DNA of 64,000 bases from Lysinibacillus xylanilyticus (lineage in GTDB: Bacteria; Bacillota; Bacilli; Bacillales_A; Planococcaceae). The notes beneath the pieces are model-generated. The model did no database searches and was not told where the DNA came from. It saw only the letters and a list, made by a program, of their open reading frames with translations. Positions 55,012 through 63,869 of this stretch are shown piece after piece. The DNA lies in the NCBI RefSeq assembly GCF_001708185.1, contig NZ_MDDN01000018.1, positions 1 to 64,000 of the forward strand, read 5' to 3'. Within the stretch, counting starts at the first letter, position 1. Each line of letters begins with the position of its first letter. Both the position numbers and the translations under genes were made by a program.

Positions 55012-55903
55012 TTTGCTGAATAATTTTTGCTCCTACAGATAGTGAGGCTTGGTGAATTGATTCTTGTGTAATCATCTCTGTAATCGTCTTAGCATAGTCT
55101 GTATCTTCATTGACAGACAGTTGCTTTGTTACATTGACTTCTTGAAGGTCTAGTCGATTCTCCATCATCTCCACACGATTTTGACGAGCTCCGACATCTG
55201 CTCTTACGGTCAATGTACTTTCATAAACAGCATCTAAACCAGGAATTGCGCCACCACCACTTGTTAAACCAAGTGTATTTCCAATCTCCGTACCTGTAGC
55301 ACCGTTTTGTAAAAGTGTTGTAACTTGTCCCATAAAATCATCGATATCCTTAAATAAATCAGCACCTGGAGTATTAATATTCATTGGGATGCCATCAAAT
55401 ACGTTGATTTCAATCGCCTTCTGTCCTCCAGTAGTAATTGCTGGGTTTTGTGGTCCTGTTTTATCAGTATAAAGAGGTTGGTTTGTATGCGTACCTGAAA
55501 AGATATAGTTTTCACCAACTCTTGTATTGGCAATATCACGCAATTGTTCCTTAAGTTGTTGCATTTCTGCATTTATTTTTTGACGATCGTCAGTAGTATT
55601 TGTATCGTTTGCAGCTTGTACAATAAGTTCTTTTACACGTTTTAATGCAGAGCCTGTCTGATCAAGTGCTTCGTCTGTTGTATCTAGCCATGTATGTGCT
55701 TCACGAATATTACGTTGGTATTGTTCGTTTTTATCAAGATCTATACGATAGCCCATTCCCTTGACCGCTACAACTGGATCTTCAGATGGTCTCGTAATTT
55801 TTTTACCAGAGTCCAACATATTTTGATATTTAGACATTTTGTTGTAGCTTGTATTTAAATTGCGTAGCATATTACTTGATAGCATTGATTGTGTGACGCG
55901 CAT
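54989..55903 (-). CDS. flgL: FlgL, hook-filament junction protein 3
   Basis: A 304-residue FlgL with the flagellin-like N-terminus MRVTQSMLSSNMLRNLNTSY and DSGKKITRPSEDPVVAVKGM, and C-terminal ITEMITQESIHQASLSVGAK. It joins the hook (through FlgK) to the flagellin filament. It follows flgK by 28 nt in one operon. Its last codons lie in a 35-nt palindrome. Confidence 0.96.
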   Translation of the reverse strand: MRVTQSMLSSNMLRNLNTSYNKMSKYQNMLDSGKKITRPSEDPVVAVKGMGYRIDLDKNEQYQRNIREAHTWLDTTDEALDQTGSALKRVKELIVQAANDTNTTDDRQKINAEMQQLKEQLRDIANTRVGENYIFSGTHTNQPLYTDKTGPQNPAITTGGQKAIEINVFDGIPMNINTPGADLFKDIDDFMGQVTTLLQNGATGTEIGNTLGLTSGGGAIPGLDAVYESTLTVRADVGARQNRVEMMENRLDLQEVNVTKQLSVNEDTDYAKTITEMITQESIHQASLSVGAKIIQQTLVDFIR

Positions 55904-55931
55904 AATTTATCTCCTCTCAGTCAAGTGACTA

Positions 55932-57479
55932 TTATAGCCCTACTCTTCCCATACCATTGATGATTTTATCTAAAGTTTCATCTACCACTGTAATCATACG
56001 TGCATTGGCATTGTATGCTTGCTGGAATGTAATCATATTAGTCATCTCTTCATCTAACGAAACCGAGCTCATTGAATCACGGTTATTAGAAATTTGTAAG
56101 TGCAATGTTTTAGAGTTGAAAGCATTACGCTCTGCTTCCTGTCCCTTTACTGCTAAATCCCCTACTAATGATTTATAATAGCTTTGGAATGTACCTTGCT
56201 TTAAGTTTGCTTGTGCTTGTTTTTGAAGCTCCGCTAACTTACGCATGTTTTGGTTATTACCTTCCTCACCCGCCGTATCAGATACAGCTACCTGCTTCGG
56301 ATCAGTAATCACCACTTTAAAATCTCTTGCAGTTGTTCCTGCGAAAAAGTCAATACCTGTACTATTGTCTAGACCGACACCTATTTTATGAATATCATTA
56401 AATTTTGTAATAAATTCATTTGCGAGATTATCTAAGTTTGCAAGCATTTCAGGATAAGTACCTTGTCCACCGCTATGTCCATACGCATCAATTAATGCAC
56501 GCAATGTTCCTTTATCAGGGTCCATTTGACTGTAATCAATTTTATGAGGTCCTGTCGTTGGATCTGCTGGTGGCTCGCCAACAGCAGAGATTTTAATTTC
56601 CTTAAATTCAAAATAGCTCCCTGTCGCTTGCTCATCTACCTCACCATCGACGCGCTGATTGTTTGTGTCCATCGTTGCAAGTGCAGCATATTCTTTACCA
56701 TCCACTAATTTAATAGGTGCGCTGCCATCCGCTGGTACATATGTAATCGTCATAGAACCTTCCGCTACATCTTTTGCTAACCCACCTGATTTTTGCATTG
56801 AAATCGATACAGGGATATTTTCATTTAACTCATCTACTAACAAATCACGTGCATCATATAAATCGTTCGGCACATAACCACTCGGCTCAACTTCTTGAAT
56901 TTGTTTATTAATGGCTGCAATTTGTTTAAGAATCGAATTCACTTTATCTGTTGATACTTTAATTTCATTTCCGATATTACCTTGGATAAGTTTTTGCTGT
57001 CTATCCATATAATTAAAGGACTCCGCAATAGACTTTCCTTTAGCAATTAATACTTGACGCGCAGCTGCGTCTTTTGGATTGTCAATAACATCTTCCATCG
57101 ACTTCCAAAAATCTGTAAATGATTGATTAATACCAAACTCTGAAGGCTCTGACATGATATCTTCCATTTGCGCAATCGACTTTGCTGTTGAATCCCAATA
57201 ACCCAACTTATTCGTTTCTTGACGATATTGACGATCGATAAATTCATCGCGAATACGTTGAATTGACCCCGCTTCAACCCCAGTACCAAGATGGCCTGGA
57301 TAAACAGGTTGATTTAAGCCTGCATTTGGAAAGCCCGGAGTCGCTTGCATATTTACTCGTTGGCGAGAGTAACCTAATGTATTTGCATTGGAAATATTAT
57401 GTCCAGTAGTATATAAAGCTGTTTGTTGTGTAAACAAACCACGTTTACTAGTTTCTAAGCCCATAAATGTTGAGCGCAT
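55932..57479 (-). CDS. flgK: FlgK, hook-filament junction protein 1
   Basis: A 515-residue FlgK with N-terminal SRQRVNMQATPGFPN and LYTTGHNISNANTLGYSR, and C-terminal DEEMTNMITFQQAYNANARM, the flagellar rod/hook signature. It sits between hook and filament, capping the hook during assembly. It follows flgN by about 65 nt. Confidence 0.97.
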   Translation of the reverse strand: MRSTFMGLETSKRGLFTQQTALYTTGHNISNANTLGYSRQRVNMQATPGFPNAGLNQPVYPGHLGTGVEAGSIQRIRDEFIDRQYRQETNKLGYWDSTAKSIAQMEDIMSEPSEFGINQSFTDFWKSMEDVIDNPKDAAARQVLIAKGKSIAESFNYMDRQQKLIQGNIGNEIKVSTDKVNSILKQIAAINKQIQEVEPSGYVPNDLYDARDLLVDELNENIPVSISMQKSGGLAKDVAEGSMTITYVPADGSAPIKLVDGKEYAALATMDTNNQRVDGEVDEQATGSYFEFKEIKISAVGEPPADPTTGPHKIDYSQMDPDKGTLRALIDAYGHSGGQGTYPEMLANLDNLANEFITKFNDIHKIGVGLDNSTGIDFFAGTTARDFKVVITDPKQVAVSDTAGEEGNNQNMRKLAELQKQAQANLKQGTFQSYYKSLVGDLAVKGQEAERNAFNSKTLHLQISNNRDSMSSVSLDEEMTNMITFQQAYNANARMITVVDETLDKIINGMGRVGL

Positions 57480-57543
57480 TGTTTTTCCTCCTTTTAGTAC
57501 CGTTTATAAGTTCAAGCATAATTTCTTGCGTCCGTGCAAGAAA

Positions 57544-58044
57544 CTACGCTTGCGAATCGAAATATGATTTTTTGGCCATTGAATTTGTGCCGCGTACCTC
57601 ATTGCCTGAGTAATTAATTTGTTCAGGTTGAGGTCGTAGATTATCTAATGTTAAATTGACAATTTGTAGTGATTGGTACACTAGTTTTTGGTTTAAATCA
57701 TTTTGTTTTTTTAGGTCATTGATGATTTGCAATAATCGATTGCGAACTGCTGATAGTGTGTCTTTATCAGTTTGTTGTTCAGCAGCCTCGATGACATTAG
57801 CGACAGTCGTTTTGTCAGTTGAAGCAAATCCTTTTGCTCCAAGGTATTCCGTTACCTGTTTCTGACGCTGTTGCTCGAGCTTGTCGATGGCCGCTACATG
57901 TGCCTGCTCATCCTTGAGCAATTGGTCCAGTGCTTCAATATTGCCAGCTGTAATGATTTCCGTTTTTTTAAAGGCTAGTTCAAGTAAGCTTTTATGCATT
58001 CTTTCTAGCATTGTTAGTGTAGAACAGATCGCTTCTACAGACAT
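57544..58044 (-). CDS. flgN: FlgN-like flagellar export chaperone
   Basis: A 166-residue helical protein (VEAICSTLTMLERMHKSLLE, then DKDTLSAVRNRLLQIINDLK) in the position of B. subtilis YvyG (FlgN family), between flgM and flgK. FlgN binds FlgK and FlgL before export. ATG 58044 is preceded by GAGAGGGTG; the frame also opens at GTG 58056. Confidence 0.9.
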   Translation of the reverse strand: MSVEAICSTLTMLERMHKSLLELAFKKTEIITAGNIEALDQLLKDEQAHVAAIDKLEQQRQKQVTEYLGAKGFASTDKTTVANVIEAAEQQTDKDTLSAVRNRLLQIINDLKKQNDLNQKLVYQSLQIVNLTLDNLRPQPEQINYSGNEVRGTNSMAKKSYFDSQA

Positions 58045-58071
58045 ATTGCTAAGCACCCTCTCTGATATTCC

Positions 58072-58332
58072 TTAGAAACGATAATATTTCAGCATATCTT
58101 CTGCAACTTTCCGAGCGTTGACTTTATATTCACCCGAAGCAATTCCTTCTTTTAATTGTTTTACGCGTTCTGCACGCTCGGCGCTATATGTTGAAACTCC
58201 TTGCATCTCCTGTGCAGCCTTTGAAATTTCGATTTTATCGGCGAAAGATGCCTTGTTTGTGCCTGATTTTACATTGCGCACCTGATTTTTATAGGCGTTT
58301 ACTGCATTAACCCCATAAGATGTAATTTTCAT
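58072..58332 (-). CDS. flgM: FlgM, anti-sigma-D factor
   Basis: An 86-residue FlgM (MKITSYGVNAVNAYKNQ, then YSAERAERVKQLKEGIASGE and YKVNARKVAEDMLKYY). It binds and inhibits sigma-D until the hook is finished and FlgM is exported. AGGAGGGG precedes the ATG. It starts the operon flgM-flgN-flgK-flgL, behind a terminator, so it has its own promoter. Confidence 0.96.
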   Translation of the reverse strand: MKITSYGVNAVNAYKNQVRNVKSGTNKASFADKIEISKAAQEMQGVSTYSAERAERVKQLKEGIASGEYKVNARKVAEDMLKYYRF

Positions 58333-58407
58333 TTTTTCCCCTCCTATCTAATACGCTATCTTACTATTATTTCGGATTGTCTCACATAATGTTAAGTTTT
58401 CAAACAT

Positions 58408-58445
58408 AAAAAAATGTGCTAATTTTGTTTAAAATTAACACACTT
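58408..58445 (-). terminator. Intrinsic terminator of yvyF
   Basis: Minus-strand GTGTTAATTTT, loop AAAC, AAAATTAGCAC, followed by seven T. It lies just behind yvyF. Confidence 0.85.
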
Positions 58446-58452
58446 TAAGCGT

Positions 58453-58866
58453 TTAGCGTTTTCGTTCTGAGTGATATGTTGCACGATCATGTTGTACTAC
58501 ATTTTCACGGAACTCTTTCGCCGCTTCAAATGTACGTAAATCCGCCTTCAATTCATCTTGGCATTTTGTACAAAGTTTGCCTGTTGTCGTTAGATGACCA
58601 CAGTTGTCACACGGGTAGCCAAGATTAGGAAACATCGCCGTCTGTAAACGACCCTTGCGAACCCATTTATACAATAGCGCCTCTTCAGCTCCTGTTGCTT
58701 CAACAATCCGTTCTACTGTCGCAGCACGGTTTTCACGTTTACGTAAAAAGCGATAAACGATTTGATATAATTCTTCTTCAGATTGAGCGCATTTATGACA
58801 TACTTCTCTAACCCCAGTATAATTAAAAAACTCATTACATTTCGGACAATTGCGAACCTCTGCCAT
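58453..58866 (-). CDS. yvyF: YvyF-like zinc-ribbon flagellar operon protein (TIGR03826 type)
   Basis: This 137-residue protein has two zinc ribbons: CPKCNEFFN...CHKC near the N-terminus and CDNCGHLTTTGKLCTKCQ near residue 95. The middle is a winged-helix-like region (VEATGAEEALLYKWVRKGRL). B. subtilis YvyF has the same place between comFC and flgM. The zinc ribbon plus helix-turn-helix suggests a regulatory nucleic-acid-binding role; this is not proven. Confidence 0.88.
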   Translation of the reverse strand: MAEVRNCPKCNEFFNYTGVREVCHKCAQSEEELYQIVYRFLRKRENRAATVERIVEATGAEEALLYKWVRKGRLQTAMFPNLGYPCDNCGHLTTTGKLCTKCQDELKADLRTFEAAKEFRENVVQHDRATYHSERKR

Positions 58867-58947
58867 TACTCTTCCTCCTCTCGCATAATAACAGTAAAAT
58901 ACGAATCATATATATTCGTATCTATTATACATGACGCATTAGCATTT

Positions 58948-59538
58948 TCATCCATTAATTAATGTGAAGCTTTGAACATTTCGGGCACCTGCATGTAATA
59001 AAATCTCGCTGGCATGCCGTAGCGTAGTTCCTGTAGTTTTTATATCGTCAAAAAGGAGATATTGTTTATGCTCTACATGTGCACCAACCATCAGACGAAA
59101 AAGAGGGGCTACTTGTATTCGCTCAACTCTATTTTTGGAGCTTTGCGTTTCTGTTGTCGTCTTTTCTAAAAGTTGTATAAAAGGAATATTGGCAGCCTTT
59201 AATAGCTCCTCCATATGCGAGAAGGTACGTTCCCTTTGTTTGAGGGGATGCATAGGAATCGGTATAATAATAGCTTTTTCATTTTTGAACCGTGCATATA
59301 GCTCTTGCCGAAATACTTTTGCGAGTGCTACATCCTGAAGAAATTTATATTGATGCAAGTAATCCTTCATAGCGTCGTTGTATTGGAAGAGTGCTGTTGC
59401 TGTGGGCGAATGTTCAAATCGAGCTGAGCACTTATCACAGATGGTTGGCTGAAAGTGGTTTGTTAAAAGCATTTTCCAAGAAATTACTGGTTGCAGAGGT
59501 TGTGAGCATAATAAGCACAGTGTTTCAATTTTATTCAT
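58948..59538 (-). CDS. comFC: ComFC, competence phosphoribosyltransferase-like protein
   Basis: A 196-residue ComFC/GntX family protein. It has a zinc-ribbon start (CLLCSQPL and CDKCSARF), the core VFRQELYARFKNEKAIIIPI, and the PRPP-loop-like YLLFDDIKTTGTTLRHASEI. ComFC with ComFA assists DNA uptake during competence. Its ATG overlaps the comFA stop by 4 nt. No comFB gene is present between them, unlike B. subtilis. Confidence 0.95.
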   Translation of the reverse strand: MNKIETLCLLCSQPLQPVISWKMLLTNHFQPTICDKCSARFEHSPTATALFQYNDAMKDYLHQYKFLQDVALAKVFRQELYARFKNEKAIIIPIPMHPLKQRERTFSHMEELLKAANIPFIQLLEKTTTETQSSKNRVERIQVAPLFRLMVGAHVEHKQYLLFDDIKTTGTTLRHASEILLHAGARNVQSFTLING

Positions 59539-60902
59539 TGCAAAAATCCTTTCTTATTGTAATAAAGAATTTTCGTACGAGCATCATCCATTTCAGTTGT
59601 AATGCCATGATGAAAAAATACAACGTCTCCATCTGCAAAATCAGCATTTCGACCAACTCGCCCAGCAATTTGGATAAGTGCACTGGAAGTAAAAATAGTC
59701 GATTCCGCCCCAATAACTGCAACCTGCACATTCTTTATCGTAATACCTCGTTCTAAAATGGTTGTTGTGAGTAAACCCGGAACTTCTTCGTGACGTAGTT
59801 TAAGCACTTTTTCTTTACGATCAGGATCTTCGGCATGGACTGCCAAAATGCTTGCATCTAATAACTGAAAAAGAGGCGTAGCTATTTTCATTAACTCTAC
59901 TTTCGGGAAAAATAATAGAAATGGTTCTTTATGTGCAAGACGATCCTCCGTCCATTGTTTTAGCTTTCGCGGGATTTTTCCTCGTTTCAAGTTCTTTTCA
60001 TAGCTCCATAGGGCATCAAATCGAGGGACTGGTAATGGACGATTATGGTAACGTTTCGGGATGAATGAATAACTTTTATTTTGATACGCAGTAAGTAATT
60101 TTTGTGAAGGTGTTGCTGTGACAAACAATATTGGTGCGTTTTCCGTTTTTGCTTTTTGTACAGCTCTTTGTAACGTTTCGTCAAATGTATACGGAAATGC
60201 ATCAGCCTCATCAACAATCATGACATCAAACGCTCGTTCAAAACGGTAGAGCTGATGAGTTGTAGCCAACACTAGCTGCGCATAGCCCTCCTGCTTCGGT
60301 GATCCACCATATAAAGCATGGATGGTCGTTTGCGGGAAGACCTTTTGAAAGCGTGGAAATAACTCTAATATTACATCTGTACGAGGCGTAGCAATACACA
60401 CTCGTAACCCCAGCTCTAAAGCATAATGAACAGTTGGGAAAAGCAGCTCTGTTTTCCCCGCCCCACATACCGCATGTAACAAGTGGGAACGTTTTACCTT
60501 CACACTTTCTAGTAATTCATTTGCTGCCTGCTGTTGCAGCACAGTAAATTGTCCTGCCCATTCAAGTGGATGCTTTTTTGTTCTAATTGCAGATGGGCCA
60601 GTCCAAATCATCAATTGCGTACAGCTACCCACTCTGCCCATATTCAGACAATGTCTACAATAGATACATTGCTGCTGGCACTTCGAACAATCAAACGTTG
60701 TAAATTGCTGCGGATCAGTATTATGGCAACGGTTGCATTTAAGATGTGGCACTTTTTGAATTCCTTCTATTATATGGAAGTGTTTGTGATGGATCGCTTT
60801 CTCGATATCTCCCTTTGAAAACGGGGAATACTCCTTTAACCAAATACGTCCTTCATGAAAATCTCGTAATGCAAGTGGCAACAAACAACCTTTTTTTTCC
60901 AT
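59535..60902 (-). CDS. comFA: ComFA, competence DNA-translocation ATPase
   Basis: This 455-residue protein is the DEAD-type ATPase that powers uptake of single-stranded DNA through ComEC. It has an N-terminal zinc finger of cysteine pairs (CNRCHNTD, CSKCQQQCIYCRHC), Walker A HAVCGAGKTELLF, DEAD box VMIVDEADAFPYTF, motif FVTATPS and C-terminal QIAGRVGRNADF. AAAGGAGCAAAG precedes the ATG. The region upstream is a 21-nt repeat array directly behind the degV terminator, so the promoter must lie inside it or be reached by read-through. Confidence 0.96.
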   Translation of the reverse strand: MEKKGCLLPLALRDFHEGRIWLKEYSPFSKGDIEKAIHHKHFHIIEGIQKVPHLKCNRCHNTDPQQFTTFDCSKCQQQCIYCRHCLNMGRVGSCTQLMIWTGPSAIRTKKHPLEWAGQFTVLQQQAANELLESVKVKRSHLLHAVCGAGKTELLFPTVHYALELGLRVCIATPRTDVILELFPRFQKVFPQTTIHALYGGSPKQEGYAQLVLATTHQLYRFERAFDVMIVDEADAFPYTFDETLQRAVQKAKTENAPILFVTATPSQKLLTAYQNKSYSFIPKRYHNRPLPVPRFDALWSYEKNLKRGKIPRKLKQWTEDRLAHKEPFLLFFPKVELMKIATPLFQLLDASILAVHAEDPDRKEKVLKLRHEEVPGLLTTTILERGITIKNVQVAVIGAESTIFTSSALIQIAGRVGRNADFADGDVVFFHHGITTEMDDARTKILYYNKKGFLQ

Positions 60903-60927
60903 TGCTTTGCTCCTTTCAGGTAGGTGA

Positions 60928-61195
60928 TTTTCTTCAGCAGTTCTTTAGCGGCGATGTTCTTGGATTTAGCGGCGTTTCTGGCACTTTTGGCGGCGATGTT
61001 CTCGGGTTTACCGGCGATTTTGGCACTTTTAGCGGCGATGTTCTCGCGTTTACCAGCGATTCCCACAGATTTATCAGCGATTCTCGGACTTTATCAGCGA
61101 TTTCCACACGTTTATCAGCGATTCTAGATCTTTTATCAGCGATTTCCACACGTTTATCAGCGATTCTCTCGTGTCTCCTGGCAAAATCGGATACC
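60928..61195 (-). repeat. Tandem repeat array, about 21-nt period, upstream of comFA
   Basis: About twelve units. The plus-strand theme is CAGCGATTTCCACACGTTTA in the right half and GGCGATGTTCTCGGGTTTAC in the left half, each repeating at about 21 or 42 nt. On the minus strand it reads GATAAACGTGTGGAAATCGC, clearly related to the array at 18137-18420. It lies between the degV terminator and comFA. Confidence 0.85.
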
Positions 61196-61207
61196 TTCTA
61201 AAATAAC

Positions 61208-61242
61208 AAAAAAGCCTCTACATTTTTCTGTAGAGACTTTCT
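61208..61242 (-). terminator. Intrinsic terminator of degV
   Basis: Minus-strand AGTCTCTACAG, loop AAAAA, TGTAGAGGCTTTTTT. It follows the degV stop by about 10 nt. Confidence 0.88.
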
Positions 61243-61251
61243 TATTTAAGG

Positions 61252-62094
61252 TTATTTTTTTATCCAGCATAACCCCAATGAGCCTTCACCTAAATGTGTG
61301 CCGATCACGGGACCGAAATAGCTCAATTTAAAGTTAACGTTTGGGTAAGTTGCAGCTAGTTGTGCTAGCCATTCTTCTGCTTCAGCTTGGCAATTGGCGT
61401 GGATAACAACAGCGTCCATTGCTTCATACTTTTTAGCATCCTCCGCCATTAGCTCCTCCGCACGCCTTAATGCTTTTTTACGCGTACGAATTTTTTCAAA
61501 AGGTACAATGACCTTGTCCACAAAATGAAGCACAGGCTTTACTTGTAATAAGCCACCTATTAATGCCGCTGCTGAAGACAGACGTCCCCCACGTTGTAAG
61601 TGCGCTAAGTCATCTACAATAAAGTAAGCTCGGGCATACTGCTTCATGTCCGCTAATGTAGCAAGTATTTCTTTTGCTGAACAACCTTGTGCAGCCATTT
61701 CAGCTGCTCGTAAAACATAAAAACCCTGTACCGCACAGGATATTTCAGTATCAAAAGCGTACATATCAATGCCTTCCACCATTTCGCCTGCTTGAACTGC
61801 ACCATGATATGTTCCACTGATTCCACTTGATAAATGAATAGATATTACCTCATCATACTCTTTTGCCAACTCTTCAAAGAGAGAGACAAATTCTCCGATT
61901 GGGGGCTGCGTTGTTTTTGGAAATTCTTTTGACCCGCGTACTTTATCATAAAATTCAGATGCCGTGATATCTACTTCTTCTGCAAATAATTGCCCCGAAA
62001 TATTTACACTTAACGGAATCATATGAATGTTTAAGCGTGCTCGTTCCTCAGCCGGAATATACGCAGTACTATCTGTTACGATTGCTGTCCTCAT
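61252..62094 (-). CDS. degV: DegV family fatty-acid-binding protein
   Basis: This 280-residue DegV protein has MRTAIVTDSTAYIPAEERAR, TTQPPIGEFVSLFEELAKEY, HLSSGISGTYHGAVQAGEMV and SYFGPVIGTHLGEGSLGL at the end. DegV (YviA) proteins bind fatty acids and in some Firmicutes act with fatty-acid kinase. The gene lies in the conserved degS-degU-degV-comF order. It has its own terminator; a lipoprotein gene separates it from degU. Confidence 0.93.
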   Translation of the reverse strand: MRTAIVTDSTAYIPAEERARLNIHMIPLSVNISGQLFAEEVDITASEFYDKVRGSKEFPKTTQPPIGEFVSLFEELAKEYDEVISIHLSSGISGTYHGAVQAGEMVEGIDMYAFDTEISCAVQGFYVLRAAEMAAQGCSAKEILATLADMKQYARAYFIVDDLAHLQRGGRLSSAAALIGGLLQVKPVLHFVDKVIVPFEKIRTRKKALRRAEELMAEDAKKYEAMDAVVIHANCQAEAEEWLAQLAATYPNVNFKLSYFGPVIGTHLGEGSLGLCWIKK

Positions 62095-62137
62095 TCATGT
62101 CCACTCTCCTATTCTACATAGTTTACAATAAAAAGAA

Positions 62138-62186
62138 ATGAATGTGAAATGAATTACGACATTGCGTAATTCTTTTCACATTCATT
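62138..62186 (-). terminator. Intrinsic terminator downstream of the lipoprotein gene
   Basis: Minus-strand arms AATGAATGTGAAAAG and the matching TTTCACATTCATT, with inner AATTACG/CGTAATT. It ends in TTTCTTTTTATT. It lies beyond the family B repeat that follows the lipoprotein gene. Confidence 0.7.
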
Positions 62187-62195
62187 ATCTATGTA

Positions 62196-62345
62196 TCAAT
62201 TTCGCCTTGGTGTAATTACATTCAGAGGCATTATCTTCATTCAGTAGGTGTTTGGAAACTCCGAAATGGGACCACATCCACATTCATCTGCTGAATGAAG
62301 ATAACCTCTTTGCGAAACTGCGTTGAATCCCTCAGAGGTTGTCTT
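62196..62345. repeat. Dispersed intergenic repeat, family B
   Basis: TTTCGCCTTGGTGTAATT, then CATTATCTTCATTCAG and its inverted counterpart CTGAATGAAGATAAC, the latter shared with 1508-1660. It holds the inner inverted repeat TTATCTTCATTCAG/CTGAATGAAGATAA. It lies directly after the lipoprotein gene. Confidence 0.6.
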
Positions 62346-62349
62346 ATTC

Positions 62350-62898
62350 TTATTTGCCGGTGGTTGATTTAGAGTCATCTCCAATATAATAGACACTCGT
62401 TACCTTCCAGGCCCCGTCCTCTTTTACAAAAACAGTTACCTGACGCCCTGCACTTTCATGTTCGATGTTTGTTTCAAGTTGCAGAGAATGGAGTGTCATA
62501 TTGGCAAAGACCTCCGCTTCTTCTTCCTTATATTTTGCAATGGTCACATTTGCTACTTCACGTTTACTATCAAATTGATCGAAGGCTTCAGTTGCATAAA
62601 CCTTCTCTTCATCATACTTAAAGCCTCTTGGATCCTTCGCTATTGTTTGCATATAACGATTGATTTCTTCTTTATTTAACGCAGCAATATATTCATCGAA
62701 AGCTGCTAAAATTGCTTTTTCTTCTTCTGCTGGTACATTCGTAGCTTTTTCTACATTATCGCCAACCATTTCAAAACCAACAGTTCCATCTTCAATCGTT
62801 TTTGCACGATCTTCCGCACTATTCTCTTCATCTTTATTACCACAGGCAGTTAACATTAATAAGGTAAAAACTGCTAGAAAACTTTTCTTTAACATCAA
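62350..62898 (-). CDS. Putative lipoprotein with NTF2-like fold
   Basis: This 182-residue protein has a lipoprotein signal peptide (MMLKKSFLAVFTLLMLTAC), with the lipobox cysteine at residue 19. The mature part (AAFDEYIAALNKEEINRYMQ, then GRQVTVFVKEDGAWKVTSVY) resembles the NTF2-like fold of many small secreted lipoproteins. The function is unknown. It is inserted between degU and degV, unlike B. subtilis where these are adjacent. Confidence 0.75.
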   Translation of the reverse strand: MMLKKSFLAVFTLLMLTACGNKDEENSAEDRAKTIEDGTVGFEMVGDNVEKATNVPAEEEKAILAAFDEYIAALNKEEINRYMQTIAKDPRGFKYDEEKVYATEAFDQFDSKREVANVTIAKYKEEEAEVFANMTLHSLQLETNIEHESAGRQVTVFVKEDGAWKVTSVYYIGDDSKSTTGK

Positions 62899-63081
62899 AA
62901 AACCTCCCGCGCATATTGTAGCATATAAATCCTACTGTAGGAATTTTGTTGTGAATTTTCAACATTTAGGTGCTACATCTTTCATATGACGCCTACGATT
63001 TTAAAATGTTGCACATTGAGTGATCTCTAAAGTTAAATAGCTACACTTTTAACAAGATCCGTTACCTACAGGTGTTCGACC

Positions 63082-63140
63082 ATAAAAAAACTGCTTTAAA
63101 AACTACTACATAATATAGTAGCCTTTAAAAACAGCTTTTA
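63082..63140 (-). terminator. Intrinsic terminator of degS-degU
   Basis: Minus-strand AAAGCTGTTTTTAAAGGCTA pairs with TAGTTTTTAAAGCAGTTT around ATATTATG, and is followed by T-rich sequence. It lies about 20 nt after degU. Confidence 0.85.
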
Positions 63141-63156
63141 ATTTAATGTTATGCAA

Positions 63157-63831
63157 TTAACGTACTTCAACCCAGCCGTTTTTGATAGCTGTAACAACGG
63201 CTTGTGTGCGGTCGTTTACATTCATTTTTTGTAAAATGCTTGAAACGTGGTTTTTAACTGTTTTTTCAGAAATAAACAATGTCTCACCAATTGTACGGTT
63301 AGATTGACCATCTGTTAATAATTGTAATACTTCACATTCACGTTTTGTTAGTAAATGGAATGGTCGACGAATTTCTGTTTGATGGAAATTCCCTTTATTT
63401 TCATGCTCAGAAAGACGACGGAATTCCGCTACTAAATTTTTAGTTACCTTTGGATGTAGATAAGATCCACCATTTGCAACTACTTTAATAGCTTCAACAA
63501 TTTCGTCAGCATCCATCTCTTTTAGCATATAACCAAGTGATCCCGATTTTAGCGCGTGTGTTACATATGTTTCATCATCATGAATTGATAACATAATAAC
63601 CTTTGCATCTGGGTATTCACTAATTAAATCTGCCGTAGCTTCTACTCCATTTTTACCTGGCATATTAATATCCATTAGTACAACATCTGGTTGATTTTCA
63701 GCATATAATGACACCACATCCGCACCATCATCACCTTCTGCCACTACATCAAACGTATCTTCAAAATCTAAAATACGTTTTACTCCTTCGCGGAATAGCT
63801 GGTGATCGTCTACAATAATAATCTTCGTCAT
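63157..63831 (-). CDS. degU: DegU, response regulator of motility, competence and exoenzymes
   Basis: This 224-residue NarL-type response regulator has a receiver domain with the phosphorylated aspartate D54 ([16 protein letters not shown]) and acidic pair DD at 8-9. The C-terminal LuxR-type helix-turn-helix is [20 protein letters not shown] and [17 protein letters not shown]. In B. subtilis unphosphorylated DegU primes comK transcription, and phosphorylated DegU controls exoenzymes and flagella. It is 38 nt downstream of degS. Confidence 0.97.
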   Translation of the reverse strand: MTKIIIVDDHQLFREGVKRILDFEDTFDVVAEGDDGADVVSLYAENQPDVVLMDINMPGKNGVEATADLISEYPDAKVIMLSIHDDETYVTHALKSGSLGYMLKEMDADEIVEAIKVVANGGSYLHPKVTKNLVAEFRRLSEHENKGNFHQTEIRRPFHLLTKRECEVLQLLTDGQSNRTIGETLFISEKTVKNHVSSILQKMNVNDRTQAVVTAIKNGWVEVR

Positions 63832-63869
63832 TTTCCTTTACCCCCTAAATTTCTCCAACAATTGCTTCA

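Noticed and set aside
60746..61201. Long plus- and minus-strand ORFs over the comFA repeat array
   Set aside because: Same effect of a 21-nt period; several frames are open at once and none has a start signal or recognisable domain.
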